A stretch of DNA of 64,000 bases from Halichondria panicea (Eukaryota; Porifera; Demospongiae; Suberitida; Halichondriidae): assembly GCF_963675165.1 (NCBI RefSeq), contig NC_087380.1:4455803-4519802 (forward strand), written 5' to 3'. A program made the position numbers and the translations under genes. This document shows, one piece after another, positions 14,283 to 26,600 of this stretch. The notes under the pieces are model-generated. The model worked only from the letters and a program-made list of their open reading frames with translations. It made no database searches and had not been told where the DNA came from. Position 1 is the stretch's first letter. Every line of letters starts with the position of its first letter.

Positions 14283-17200
14283 TCACTCCACTAATTCAAA
14301 CTTGACTTTCCCAGTATCATTGAGATTCTGGATGAGGTTGGTGTTTCCAAACACAGCAGCAGGAGTGTAGACACCACCACTGCAAAGAATGGGAGGAGGG
14401 TTACAATAATGATGCTAAGTTCCCCTAATAAATTGAGTATGAGGAACATACAATCCTGTATATAGTTTTCTGACACACAATTACCGAAGTAATATTATAA
14501 ATAGACAGGTGCAACAATACGGTTGTAGATTTTTGGAGAAAACCTCAAGCATGAAAGAGCCAGCTATTAAAGAATGAAGTCTATAATTATAACCTTGCTG
14601 GTAGTGATTCCTTCTCATTCACAATGCACAGAGCAGACTGTACCAGAATGACAGAAGTAGCTCCATAACCAGGATCTGAACAAGGAATTAGAGAACACCT
14701 ATTATTAAATTATTATCAGAACCAGAAAATGACGTAGACAAATTAATTTACGCTCACCTCCTCCACTAACTTTCACAGTGACCCTCGAGTCAGGGGCAGC
14801 TGTTCTGAAAACACCACATAATTATACAGTCATGAATATTTAACGCACAGCTATAGCCACTTACTTTTCAGCACCAGGAGAGTATCCGTAACCTTCAAGA
14901 GTCACAGAGAAGCTCAGGCCATCAAGCTATCATACAATTAATGCAGCAAGGTGAAATCTAGATCTATAATGTATCTTATAATTACTGTACAATTATTTTA
15001 TTATAGTCAAGTGATTACAATTGTGCAGTAATAGTAATAATTGTACAACACTTACGTCTTCTCTCTTTGGAGTTTGGGCCAGCCCTGCACTGAAGAATTT
15101 TGGATACTATAGTGGAAAAAGCACTGAACTCAAAGTGTATTCATACATCAATGAGCGATTCGACAAAAAAAGAGAGTGTTCACCTTGATTAGCAATTTAA
15201 TGCCCCAGTTAGTCATGGTGAGGATGATAACCGGAATGAAGAGTATCACTGTCCCAATGGCTTGCCAAAATGAGGTAAAACTTATGTAGGGTCGAAACTT
15301 GAACTATAATTATAAGTGCTCAATAAAAAGGAGTTGTTAAAAGTATAAGGCTGTTATAACTTACTGAACTGACTCCCTCATTCTCTTGACGATACCTCAT
15401 GCTTCTGTAAACCTATGTATGGTCAGAACATGCACACAGAGTAATGTACGATGCGGTACATATATAATGGGTGCAAAAAAAATTTAATGGGTGTGAAATC
15501 CCTCTTCTCAATGCTAATATTGATCGACCTTTGACATAATTATAGCTACGTACAATAAAAAGCTCTATACCATGCAGCACTACTTGTTAAAAGACATACC
15601 ACAGCCCTGTCAGATCCCTGAAATGGCCCACACCAACGTTTGACAAATTCACTGTAGAAGAGTGACTTCCTGCAAAAACGAAGCAAAACAAAAGGACTAG
15701 GTACATGCATGTTGTATAGTACAAGGTTTTCAGGACTTTTAATTTTTAAGTTTACACAAAGTGCACATTGGCCCTGCCCATCCACTCCACGTACTAGCCC
15801 CATGGTCATATATCAACCCTACATGTACAAGTAGACCTGCCAATGTGTTTGAGAAAATAAATCGGGACACCTTCACCTGTATTAAGTTGCTATAGCTACT
15901 TGTCTGACCTTGGTGGGGGTTGGTAGGCTGGGAGGGCGAGTGGAGGTAAATTGACTCTCTTGCGAAGCTTCATCAGATTGCTATGGTTATTTAAGCCTCG
16001 TACCAGAGATTCCCATGTCCCGGTGTTGAAATTGAGCTACACACAATTACAAAATTACACCGAGGTAATTCAAAAGAACGATACAAACGTCAAAGAAATT
16101 AATGAACAACCTTTCCCCCATGACATATACACAGGTAGCAATCAGAACGTCATTGTCTCTAGGACTAAATACTCTCACACACTCCACAAGTTAGCTAAAA
16201 TCCAGGCTGTTACAACTAGAATTAAATTAGGATAGAGCCTTGACATGCATGTGATTGTGAGTGCAGAAGGATTATTTTAAAACACATAAGACTCACATTA
16301 CTCCCATGTAGGGTCACATAGCTATCTACATAAGCCAGATCTCCATTAAATGACTTCTGCACCATCAGGGCACCCATGTCATTGGGAATGGAATCAAAGC
16401 CACAGGAGCAGACAATGTACACACCAGCATCACGAGCTTGCTGGTCATACTTGGACTCAATTGTCTCCATATACTACAAACAAAAGCAATAAGTAACAAT
16501 AAATAGCCAGAGGAAGCAGATCTCATGTATCAACGTTACAATTGAGGTAAAGAGCAGGAACATAATTATAGTGCATTATAAATGTGCATGTAGTCTGCAA
16601 TCACAATATACAGCATAACTAAGGCATAAGAAGCTGGAGGACGAATAATTATGTATTATGCTGAGTTACATAATTATTATGCAGCCATTAAAACAATAAT
16701 AATTATAGTCTCATCAGCGATGTCCAATAATTATTACTTACAAATGTCTCCCCAGTGATGTCTACGTAGTTGCATTTTTGGCTGATGCAAGCCTTCACCA
16801 CTGGCTCACCATAGAGCTGATACTGTAGGGAAACATGTGCACATAATTATACATGTAACTACAAGCATAAGATAAATTAATTATAGCGAGGAGACAGCAC
16901 ACCAATTGCTTACAGGTCCTACACAGTCGATGATGACTGTGGCATCGGCACACATGGCCTCCAACGAGTCCTGATCACTCACATCTGCCACCAGCACATC
17001 AATGCCCTCTATACCAGACTCTGAGAGAAAATAAAGAGACTATCAACAATTATAAGTAACAGCACGAAGTAAACAGTAAACAGAAGAAAATGAAGAAGTT
17101 GCTAGAGAATCTAGACAAACTGCACAAGCTTAGTTGGCTCAGCAATCAGTGTTCAGGCCAATCAGAGTCAGGTGAAATTGTTTCTACAAAAGAGTTGCAA

Positions 17201-17945
17201 AACAGAAGTGATCCTCTTTAATAATAATTATTATGGCCAGGGGCTAAATTTACAACAACTTACTGGCAAATGTAACAGTCAAAATGAGAGCTACATAAAC
17301 TGCAAAAATTCAAACTGCCTAGTGGGAATTATTAATGAGCCACACCTTCAACACTTTAAAAGAAGTTTGTATGAATCTGATTGTCAAATTGGGCTGCAAC
17401 ATTTTTGAGAAAAAACCTGAGGTTCCCAACCCTTCACACATGTACAGGGCCCAACTATTATGCACCTATCAATGTGTTGCCCCACTACCCCCCCCCCCCC
17501 CCGGTACATACGGGGGGAATTTGATCTAATTTGACCTGAAATGTTGGCCCCATACTGGGGGATTTGAACCTGGCTTTGCGTAGTAAAGACTCTTTTATAA
17601 CCTGTTTTGATGTGTGCAACTGCTTGGGGCTCAAAAATCCTCTGTACTGGGGGATTTGAACACAGAATCCTCCCCCATCAGGGGGAATTTGACCTGAGGT
17701 AAGGTCAAATCCCCCATATAAGCCCGACCCCTCCTGGGGGGGGGGGGGCGACACATTGATAGGTGCATTATTTTCATACCATTTAAAACAGCTTGAACTT
17801 TGCTCTTATTTCTCCCAGCCACTGCCCACTTGAGACCTCCGCTTGTAGCTAATCTTTGAAGCTCTTCAGCAACAAACTGACCTGTGAAGCCAGTAACACC
17901 AAACACAATCACGTCGTATTTCCTTGGGGCATCCTCAGCTTCCAT
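14283..17945 (-). CDS. SCCPDH: saccharopine dehydrogenase-like oxidoreductase, 13 exons
   Basis: Exons on this strand: 17945-17780, 17020-16914, 16822-16742, 16473-16297, 16036-15909, 15669-15600, 15412-15365, 15303-15184, 15106-15056, 14926-14865, 14804-14758, 14675-14594, 14379-14283. They sum to 1,236 nt (411 aa), close to the 429 aa of vertebrate SCCPDH. The N-terminus has a Rossmann nucleotide-binding motif (GVTGFTG, about residues 16-22). The middle carries CSCGFDSIPNDMG and GTWES...LRKR. Exon 8 encodes a hydrophobic segment (AIGTVILFIPVIILTMT), the membrane/lipid-droplet anchor region of the family. The C-terminus ends GGVYTPAAVFG..LI..L. The reaction of SCCPDH is not firmly established; the name reflects homology to saccharopine reductases. 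All junctions are GT-AG and keep frame. It is head-to-head with the SLC7 gene, 205 bp apart. Confidence 0.93.
17457..17772. mobile_element. MITE in SCCPDH intron 1 with poly-C/poly-G flanks
   Basis: Terminal inverted repeats read TGCACCTATCAATGTGT at about 17460 and its reverse complement ending near 17767. Each is followed inward by a homopolymer: C15 at about 17487 and G14 at about 17735. The interior repeats GGGGGATTTGAAC and GGGGGAATTTGA(C/T)CT in both orientations. Short ATTA-like sequence flanks both ends. Confidence 0.7.
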
Positions 17946-18150
17946 TATGAAAACAAACTGCCAAATATAATATTCTTATTAATCTTGACTTGACTGAACA
18001 GCTAGCTAGCTGCACTTTGCTGGGTGTGGTTTGGGGAGTTCAATTACACATACTACGTGCATGTGGCCCATACTAGCTATAAATGTGGCCTGTGTTTTTT
18101 TATTAAACAAAAGCTGGATCAAAGCAGAATCATATCGATATTCAACAATT
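17946..18150. promoter_or_regulatory. bidirectional intergenic promoter region SCCPDH/SLC7
   Basis: Only 205 bp separate the two start codons, which point away from each other. No TATA box or known motif was recognised. The shared-promoter role is inferred from spacing alone. Confidence 0.45.
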
Positions 18151-21061
18151 ATGGAACAATCTGGTGTATTAAGCTCAAACATTGAGGGTGAGGTAAAAGA
18201 AAGTAAACACGGCACACATGAACATCCTAAACGTATCGGCAAACCGACAGTCACCCTAAGGAAAGAGTTAGGTATTGTCAGTGGTGTTGGACTGATATTT
18301 GGAAATGTCATTGGTTCAGGAATCTTCATTACTACAAGCAGTATCCTGGGTTATACCCAATCATTTGGGCTGACCCTGATAGCATGGGTAGTGGGGGGAC
18401 TGATAGCTTTGATTGGAAGCCTGTGCTACTGCGAGCTTGGTACAATGATTCAGAAGTCTGGAAGTGAGTATGCGTACATACTGGAGGCCTATTCATTTAG
18501 GCGAAAGAATAAATATTTGAGGACTGTTGGTGAAATGCTAGCGTTTACAAATGTGTGGTATGATTTTCTGGTTGGAAATCCTGCTTCTTTGGCAATACCG
18601 TTGCTGACGTTTGGAAACTATCTCTGCCGTCCATTTTTCATTGGATGCCCTGAACTTCCAGTTTTACCAGTGAAGCTAATTGCTCTGGCAGCTCTCAGTA
18701 AGTTGATACCCTCACAATTATTGAACATGTATAAATATACGATATTGCTTTAATAGTTATGTCAACACTGGTGAACATCTACAGTGTGAAGTGGGCCAAT
18801 AGAGTGTCTAACTGGCTCTCTTTTCTCAAGTTTATCTCTCTGGCTTTTATTGTTGTGTTAGGAATCTATCACATTATTGCCAACAGTGAGCTGTACTGGT
18901 ATACCGTATTACTAGAATGGTTTTGTTTTATTTTGCAAAGCGATCAAAATTCGCTTATGTTTGATGCAATAGTAATACGGTAATTTACAATACGGTAATA
19001 ATTTGTACCCCCTAGGATGCTTCTCTTCTGATGCCAGCTCACCATTTAATGGAGCAACTAAAGACATAAGCAGCATTGCCCTTGCTCTATATGGTGTCAT
19101 GTATGCTTACGATGGATGGTAAGCCACCTACTTGTCACAGTATTTTGTCACTGTAAGGATTCTCCTCAAGGGATGCTTTGAATATGATGCAAGAAGAAGT
19201 AAAAGACATTGAAAGGTGTATCACACTCACTAGAACTACTACTATAATCGTTTGGCTCTAGTGTACAGTATTGTACATGCATTTGATTGCGTAACCGGGA
19301 TTTACCGTAAGTATATCCTTTTCTCTTCAGAGTACTACCGCGTGCAATTCTTATTGCTATCCCACTGGTAGTTCTCTCATATGTTGCTGTTAATGTGGCA
19401 TTCTTTGCTGTGCTCAGCTATGAGGAAATTGAGAGTTCAGAAGCTGTTGGATTGGTATGTGCATGTGTTTAACTGTTTGTAACAAATTCTCCTGCATAAT
19501 AATTATTGTAATGTGCAGGTGTTTGCAAATGCAGTAATTGGAAATGCAGGATTGATAATCGTTCCTTTCATGGTTGCTTTAGCTACCTTCAGTTCTGCAC
19601 ATGTGTCTCTCTTGTCTCAATCTAGGTGAGACGTAAATATTCCACCACCTGTGATTGTTGTCTGTATTCTAAAACTCTTCTTCAATTGACCACATATACG
19701 TACATGTAGGAAGCTGTTTGTATCTTCAAGAGATGGAATAATGCCAGAATGTCTAGCTGGAGTTCATATTACTCATCGGACACCTATTCCAGCAGTTTTG
19801 TGTGTGGTGAGTTCAAATATCAAAGTATAAAACTTACAACTAGTAACAGTGTTTATAATTGTATGTGGGGCCATGGTTTAAGTTTGTGATAGGAACGTTA
19901 AAGTGCTGTGAGATGAAGTACCGATAAGTGGGTTGTTGTTATTGTTGCGCACTGTACTGTAGCTCTGATGCCTTGGTGGAGGCGCAAAGCTTTATGACAT
20001 GCAGCTATAGCAATTTAAGTACACACAATGACATGCATGTTGACTTATTTTTTACATTTGCTGTGAAATGTTGCTGTGAACAATGGTGCAAATGAGTGAG
20101 TATATTGACCATGATTGTTGCTAAAAAGGATGCCAAAAGTTCACAATGATTATTAATGACTGAAACGCATGCAGTCAGTTTTGTAGCTATTTTTTCAGCT
20201 ACCAATGGCTAGCGTTATAGTGCAGAGTAACTACTAAGTAGACTAGCTACGTTATATCAACAGATTTTGCTACGTACGAATCTGAAAGAAGTATTAAAGC
20301 AAAACTAGTCATAACTCGCAAATCCACAAATTGAAATCGAAAAAAACGTTACTAGAAGCCTATAGAAACTCTTCTTTGCACTTCATTTTATCCTTAAACA
20401 GTTATAGCAGTAGACACACACAAACACACTACTGTATACCTCGCTTGTGCATATGCACACTGTGGAATAATAATTACTGCAAAACCTGATATGCAACTAC
20501 AACGTTCCAATTGCACACATACAGAGCATCTTCTCAGCTATACTAATTTGCATCGGAACCATCGACCAGATCATTAATGCATTCGTTGCAACGGTTTGGT
20601 TTTTTTATGGTCTGGCCATTGTTGGAATATTTATAATGAGGCTTACAGAGCCAGAGAGAAATCGACCTTTTAAGGTATGTATTTATGTACTTGACCTACC
20701 ATGTACAGCCGCACTCATGTCAAGTTGATTACCGCTTCTTAGGTATGGTTAATCCTTCCCATGTTCATGGTGTTGGCCATTGGTTTCTTAGTGGTTATGC
20801 CACTTCTTCAAAATGCTGTTCCTCAGTTGATAGCCTTCGGAGCAACTTTCTTGGGAATTCCAGTGTATTTCGTTCTAGTAATGGAATCACCGTGGAAAAT
20901 ACGACCGAAGATAATGGACAAATTTTCAGGTTAGTAGTAGATCTAGCCGGGGAAGCCAGAATGTGTAGAACTCGACTAATCATTCTGTTTACATGGCTAT
21001 ATAAATTGGTACAGGCTTTGATGAACGAGGATACCTAAAGTACAAACTAATATTTGGATAA
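18151..21061 (+). CDS. SLC7-family (LAT/b0,+ type) amino acid transporter light chain, 10 exons
   Basis: Exons: 18151-18697, 18757-18885, 19016-19118, 19171-19215, 19331-19454, 19519-19625, 19710-19806, 20525-20674, 20743-20929, 21015-21061; 1,536 nt, 511 aa. I chose the ATG at 18151 because the 40 codons open upstream look non-coding and the family's N-terminus is soluble and short. TM1 carries the substrate-binding GSGIF motif. About twelve hydrophobic segments follow. Later landmarks are ALYGVMYAYDGW and the RK..VSSRDG(I)MP loop. Cys166 in IGCPELP sits where light chains form the disulfide with the SLC3 heavy chain (rBAT/4F2hc), so this is probably a heteromeric exchanger at the plasma membrane. 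Which SLC7 member it matches best cannot be decided by eye. Introns contain MITEs at 18902 and 19962. Confidence 0.92.
18902..18982. mobile_element. short 'CCGTA' MITE, family D
   Basis: Starts TACCGTATTACTAGAAT and ends AGTAATACGGTA, in the second intron of the SLC7 gene. Longer relatives lie at 57684 and 60563; this 81-bp copy is internally deleted. Confidence 0.7.
19962..20475 (+). mobile_element. family A MITE-like element in SLC7 intron 7
   Basis: Begins GCTCTGATGCCTTGGTGGAGG, passes through the family blocks (CTAGCGTTATAGTGCAGAG, CATAACTCGCA, GAAGCCTATAGAAACTC, CACACAAACACAC) and ends ACCGTATACCTCGC..TGCATATGCACACTGTGGAATAAT. The terminal palindrome is mutated to TGCATATGCA. Confidence 0.75.
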
Positions 21062-21419
21062 GTACCCTGATTTGGACTAATTTCAAACGTCTTTTCCACA
21101 ACCACAAGCTGATCTAGCTATAGTGTACATCATTTTAATTGTCAGTATGTATAGAGTCCTGTAGGCACCCCTAACGTTTTATTTGTGGCAGTCTCGAGTC
21201 CATTAGTCTGTGTATGCTGAGCTAGTATGGCTACTAAATTGCTGGGTTTAAAGATCCTAGTAACTTTAACAGCTAGTGGCAGACTTTTTGTCATCAAAGC
21301 TTCGTAAGCAAAAACTACGAAATTGGAAGCATAAAGGGAAAGTAATTCGGTGAATCTAAGAGAGGAGTGTGTACTTTAAAATATGCTAATATTTTATTTA
21401 TGGCTTGCATTATTTAAAA

Positions 21420-22425
21420 CAACCGTGGGTGCTGATGCCTCGGTGGAGATGCCAAAGCTACATAACATAAAGTTACTAATAGCTTTAAAATTTTATACAC
21501 ACATCTAGAGCACTAAAGTGCAAACGTAGCTAGCGTTCTAGTGCAGAGCTAACTACTAAGTAGAGTAGCAACACTCCATGGACAAGTTTTGCTACGCAAT
21601 TTTCTGAAAAGGCTGCAATGGCATTCCAAGTAAGCAAAACTAGGCATAACTCTAGAACCAGAGATTGAAGAGAGAGGGATATGAAACTTGATGACGTGTA
21701 CATACAATCCGTGTTGCCCAAAATGGGCGTGGCACATTGTCTTTACTGCAAGTTCTATGTAAAATCATGTAAAATACTTTGTGGGACTGTATCTCTGGAC
21801 TTGCTGCTACATATAGCAAGAGTGGACCTTTGGGAAGTGTAACAGCTCCTCAGCTAAGAGCCAAGAGACAGCATGTTCGATCACTTCAACTTTTTTGACC
21901 TCTTGTACTTGTCCTGGAGCAAAATTTTACAAATTGTACACTAAAAATCGATTATACTTTCAGCATCAGAGCGATCTAGCCTTTGAGACAGGCACAAGTA
22001 CATAGAATACATAGCTAACATTAAAACTCATCACTGAACCATCTTATGAAAACCAACTTGCTTTCTGCTACAGTCTAGTATAGCCAATAAACCAGGGAAT
22101 CTGGCGTTCTGGATTTTATTGCCACCAAATATATTTTAAAACAATCTGTGGCTAGTCAATTATATGATCACAATACTTCAAGTGAGTCATCCAGCTTCCC
22201 ATGAAACCGCCATTTTTATAGCAACACGGAGTGCCTAAACTTTTTACTCTGTTTTAACATTGAGCACATAAGCTCACGTGATCTAGTTTCATATCCCCTT
22301 CTCTTCAATCTCTGCTAGAACGAAGTAATATTTTGCAAATCCACGAATACGCATCCGACTAGAAGCCTATAGAAACTCTTACTTGCACTTTATTGATCAG
22401 GCAAGGGTGTAATACAAGTCATACA
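21420..22425 (+). mobile_element. family A element interrupted by a nested MITE
   Basis: The left part runs from GTGCTGATGCCTCGGTGGAG to CATAACTCTAGAAC. The right part resumes at CTAGAACGAAG and continues to GAAGCCTATAGAAACTCTTAC and TTATTGATC. The two halves read continuously once the insertion at 21659-22314 is ignored. Confidence 0.75.
21659..22314. mobile_element. nested MITE with 7-bp target duplication
   Basis: Terminal inverted repeats: CAGAGATTGAAGAGAGAGG then GATATGAAACT on the left, and AGTTTCATATCCCC then TTCTCTTCAATCTCTG on the right. It is flanked by CTAGAAC on both sides (21652-21658 and 22315-22321). The interior encodes nothing I recognise, so it is non-autonomous. Confidence 0.75.
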
Positions 22426-22937
22426 GTCCCTTCCGTGCTATTTATGTTTATTACATGGTCGCGTAGCCTCATGATCTGGTAAGGGGTCCTCGTGATATAA
22501 ATAATACTTACAGACTGAATCCAAGGTCTCTATGGGATAATTATTGAGGGTTGCATCTTGGCTATAGAGGCACCTAGCTATAAACTTCGAGGCACAGACA
22601 TTAAAGTAATATAATTATTAGGGCAATAAAAGTACATAGGGCATGTAAACCTTTTGAGAATGGTATTGCTGCCACTACAGGTGGCAATACCATATTTTTT
22701 CTTAACTCTTAATCACTCTTGTAATCAAACACATTACACTAATTCCTTTTGTTGACAGGTTCTTTGACTGTCTTTGTGAACAGTCTGCTTGTAACGAAGT
22801 CTTCTCGAGTAATAAAAAAAACCATTTGATAATTTCATATAATTATTTTTGGTTGTTGGATCACACTTTTACCATGTTTAAATCATTATTTTTTACCATT
22901 AATTTTTATGAGTTGACCAAGCTCGTAATACCTGCTA

Positions 22938-23120
22938 CGTAGACTCTCGCTATTCTAGCTCTCTGAAGTACGCCACCTCAATTAATACAACCGGCCATTA
23001 ATTTGGTTTGACACGGATTGCTATAATTATAGCTAGATCGATGTTTACTCACAAAACTCACCCTCACCCGGCGGCCACTCGCTATTGCGTATAATTATAC
23101 TGGCTGCCCCAAACAAGGTT
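22938..23120. mobile_element. fragment of 'GACTCTCG' MITE
   Basis: Matches the left part of the element at 35569: TAGACTCTCGCTATTC.AGCTCTCT, GGTTTGACACGGATTGCTA, CACTCGCTATT and TATAATTATACTGGC. The right end was not found. Confidence 0.5.
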
Positions 23121-23642
23121 TTTAATACTGCCAGAAAAGGCACATCGTGATCATTCACTTTATAATTGATTTCAGTATTATGTGGAAGGTGACGAGATGG
23201 GTGTAGCCAAGCGTATGTGCTGATAATTCCTGCATGTCCTCTTGTACAAGAAATTGTACTTGAGAATAACAAAATAATTATGCTGCAATAATTATACATG
23301 TATACCTTGAGCGCTGTTCATGCTTGGTTTCGATCAGTGCCTTATGCATGCATGCATGGTATATATCTGCTTCTTCGTTGGGGGTTGACATGTACCATGT
23401 CCATAATTATGCTACTCTACTTTAGATGTACGTAAGAATTATTTGGATGGTTTACGAGTAGGCCCTGTGCCAAATATTCAAAAATGTTACCTATTCTTTT
23501 CGCTTCATCAGCCTGTTATCAAATAATTTTTTTTTATTAATGACACCTAATTATCATTATTTTGATATGTACTATAATAATAGCTACATACATAGCAGCG
23601 AACAAGATCAAAATCCAAGAGAATGTATGTTCAAAGCATGAA

Positions 23643-26600
23643 TTACAATATGCCTTTGCTAAAGTTAGAGAACCCAATCCCTACACATGAAAGTGACACA
23701 ATCTGCCTACTCACACAGTCCTCACTGTCACCATTACTTTCTTCCATTCCAAGCTCCTCCACTTTGCCCTCCACTTTGTATGCCAACTGAAAGAAATCTT
23801 TTATGTGCCGAAGAAATTGTGTACTGCATGGGAGAACAGTATTATTAATATCATGCTCTAAACCGAACTCTTGCACTGAAGCGCTTCGTCTAAACATTAT
23901 CTTAACAAGGGTGTTTTCTATTTCAGAGCTACGATTTTCCAACACACATAACTCCGAGGCTAGCGGGTATATATTAGTCGTCTGGATTGTGATTTCTAAG
24001 CCTGCTCACCTGGAGATGCCACAGCGCTGTGTTTACAGCATGGATAGCCTCACACAACAAGTTATAGTGGTAGATCTTGGTTATCGAATAAAAGCAAGCA
24101 AAAGCTAAGAAGCTTGAACTTGCACGTTGTCTGCAGGGCTAACTAGTCTCGAATAAAGGTTAAACTACACGTTGGCTGCAGGGTTTACAAGCAATAGAAG
24201 CAACATGCGGCCCGTATTTTGCAACTGAGGCGATCCTGTACTATACAAACAATGGAAAAGGGTCACTGTACACAACTATAGTTGCTGCTTTGCTGCCAGA
24301 ACATAATTATCAGGACAATGTTTCTAAGACTCCAGGCTTCTTTACTGTGTAGTCCACAGTGCATGTCTCACGCGACACTAAAACACCGTTCACAGCCTCT
24401 AGTCTCCCTTAGTTTTATTGCTTTAGTTACTGTGCTAGCCATGCAAGCTCAATACATTTACTGTATATCACTACCTGATTTCTATAGATCTTTAACCAGC
24501 AAGGGTTTGCACTGTAGTGCTCTAGTTTGGTATAACTATGTGTTTGTACGTGATTGAATTCGTGTGAAAACAATAAATAATTTGAAAAAGAAATAATTAA
24601 AAATAATTGAAAGGCCCTTTTTGCTCAATCGATCATTAATAAGTAAAGTCAGCATGCATTTTGGTAAAATGGCTAATTGCTTACCTATACTCAGTAAGCT
24701 CTCCTAGTTGAATCTTAGAGACGTCTTTTTGCCCCAAAGCCATGAACAACAAAGGAATCACCTGACAAACACTGTCTGCACATCCACCCTGTAACAAGAG
24801 AACCTGGTATGTTTTCATGCAGGGATAATGAGACCAAAATCTCGACTGACAACGACTAAGATGGTAATTTTCGTGGGGTTGAACAGCAGTGAGTTTTTGT
24901 GAATAAAAAACATGCACTCCGATAAATAACACCAACGTTTTCGTGGGTAAAATTTTGTCGAAGTTAGATTAACCACGAAAAGTACCCGCTATACAGTCAG
25001 ACACTTTCCATGAGAACAGTGTCTGACAAATAAATTTTACATGATCATGCACTGGGGCTACGGCAATTAGCAGGACTGTACTGTGTATATCTAGCATCTA
25101 TTGATGCGAGTTATAGTCTTTCAATAAGCTAACTACATGCAATCTTTATTTTACAAATTAATGTATAATTATTATAATGCCTCAGAGCAGAAGAGGCAGG
25201 AAATTAATGTGTCATACGTCATATGACAATGGAATGTGTGCCAGTGGCATACAATGTTTATATGCTAGGCTCTTGACCTTTAACCTTTCCTAGTGTATAT
25301 AGCTAATGGTACAGTGGAACCTCCATAAAAGTAACGGACACGATTGGGGAGCAGCCTTTTGGTTATACAGAGGTGGGAGGTTTGTGATTGCCTTCTTGCT
25401 GCAAATGAATCTTGGAGCTTTGCTAACTGCTTCTTTGGCTCATACAAGCTTAAAAGGCTGTAGGGAAAAGCTACAGCTAGACTTTCACGATTGTGCAAAA
25501 AAGAATGCAATAATTTTCTGCTAATTCTGGGTGTGGCTGTCCGTTCTGAGAAATTATTTTCCATTGCTAAAGCTGATCAGGGACTAGAAAGCTACTCGTT
25601 ATACGGAGTATAGAGAGGTGGTCGCTCCTGAGAGGTTGCTTTATACATTGAAGTCATTGTAGTTTCAATCCGGACCTGAGCTTTTGGTCGTTATATAGCG
25701 TGTGGTTGCTCTTCGGAGGTGGTCGTTATAATGGAGGTTCCACTGTAGATCTACTGTTGTGCTCTCTAGCAAGCCCACATCACTTTCTAGTAATCTCGAA
25801 CATGTAAACTGCATGGTATGGAAGACGGCAACTAATCTGAGTTAACCTCCCTAGACTGCTCTCCATAGTAGCCTATGTACAGTGAAAAATACAAGGTTTG
25901 ATGGTGAATTTCAAGCTATTGAGCCGGGATCCCACTGGGATCACTGATCCATTAGTTAGTATCCTTTCACTACATGATAGCTAAATTTTAGAGAAAATAA
26001 CCGTGGGATCACTGCTGTTTTGGCTGCTTGAACATCTGCACTTTTCACTCACAAATCCTTGTCTAAATCTTTGCGGTTAAACCTAGATCGTTAATTACTG
26101 AGGCGCACGTGATGTGTGTCCTACCTCCTCTGGCCAAAGAGTTTAACTGCATGTAAACCACACCTATGGATTTACAGCCGCACCCCTCTGCACGTCATGT
26201 AGATACATACAAAATCGATGCACAAGCGTGCTCGTGTGTCAAAATAGATACATGTATAAGACAATTAACAGAGAATGACTGACCACAATTTAAAACACGT
26301 ATACATTACTGTCGTACCTTTACTATTTCTTCAATGAGAGAAGATACTGCCTGTGCACCCAGCTCTTCAGGTAAAACAGCAGATAGTTTGTTGTCAGAAG
26401 CCAGCCAGTGAGCTTCTCCTGCATACATGACTTTCGTCGTGGATTCAGCAATCAGAGTTATACCATAGCCAGGAGACCTATGTAGATCAGAAAGTATACA
26501 ACATAACAAATTACCGACTGTTTCAAATCAACCCCCATGCAGGAGGGCCTGTCTTTAACGGTAAAAATCAGAAGCGTCTTGGTCAAATAAACAAACTTGC

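Larger units (their letters stand above)
21062..23642. other. convergent intergenic region SLC7/RCL1, nested repeats
   Basis: No gene found. The region holds a family A element (21420-22425) split by another palindromic element, and a fragment of the GACTCTCG element near 22938-23120. Near 22659-22689 there is a short perfect stem, GGTATTGC...GGCAATACC. The rest is AT-rich without recognisable structure. Confidence 0.65.

Noticed and set aside
18031-18150. Forty extra N-terminal codons on the SLC7 transporter
   Set aside because: Open by chance. The ATG at 18151 gives a normal-length soluble N-terminus, and the longer start would lie in the shared promoter.
25306-25564. Open frames on both strands in the RCL1 intron near 25.4 kb
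   Set aside because: Fall within the MITE at 25310-25747 and are overlapping antisense shadows without motifs.
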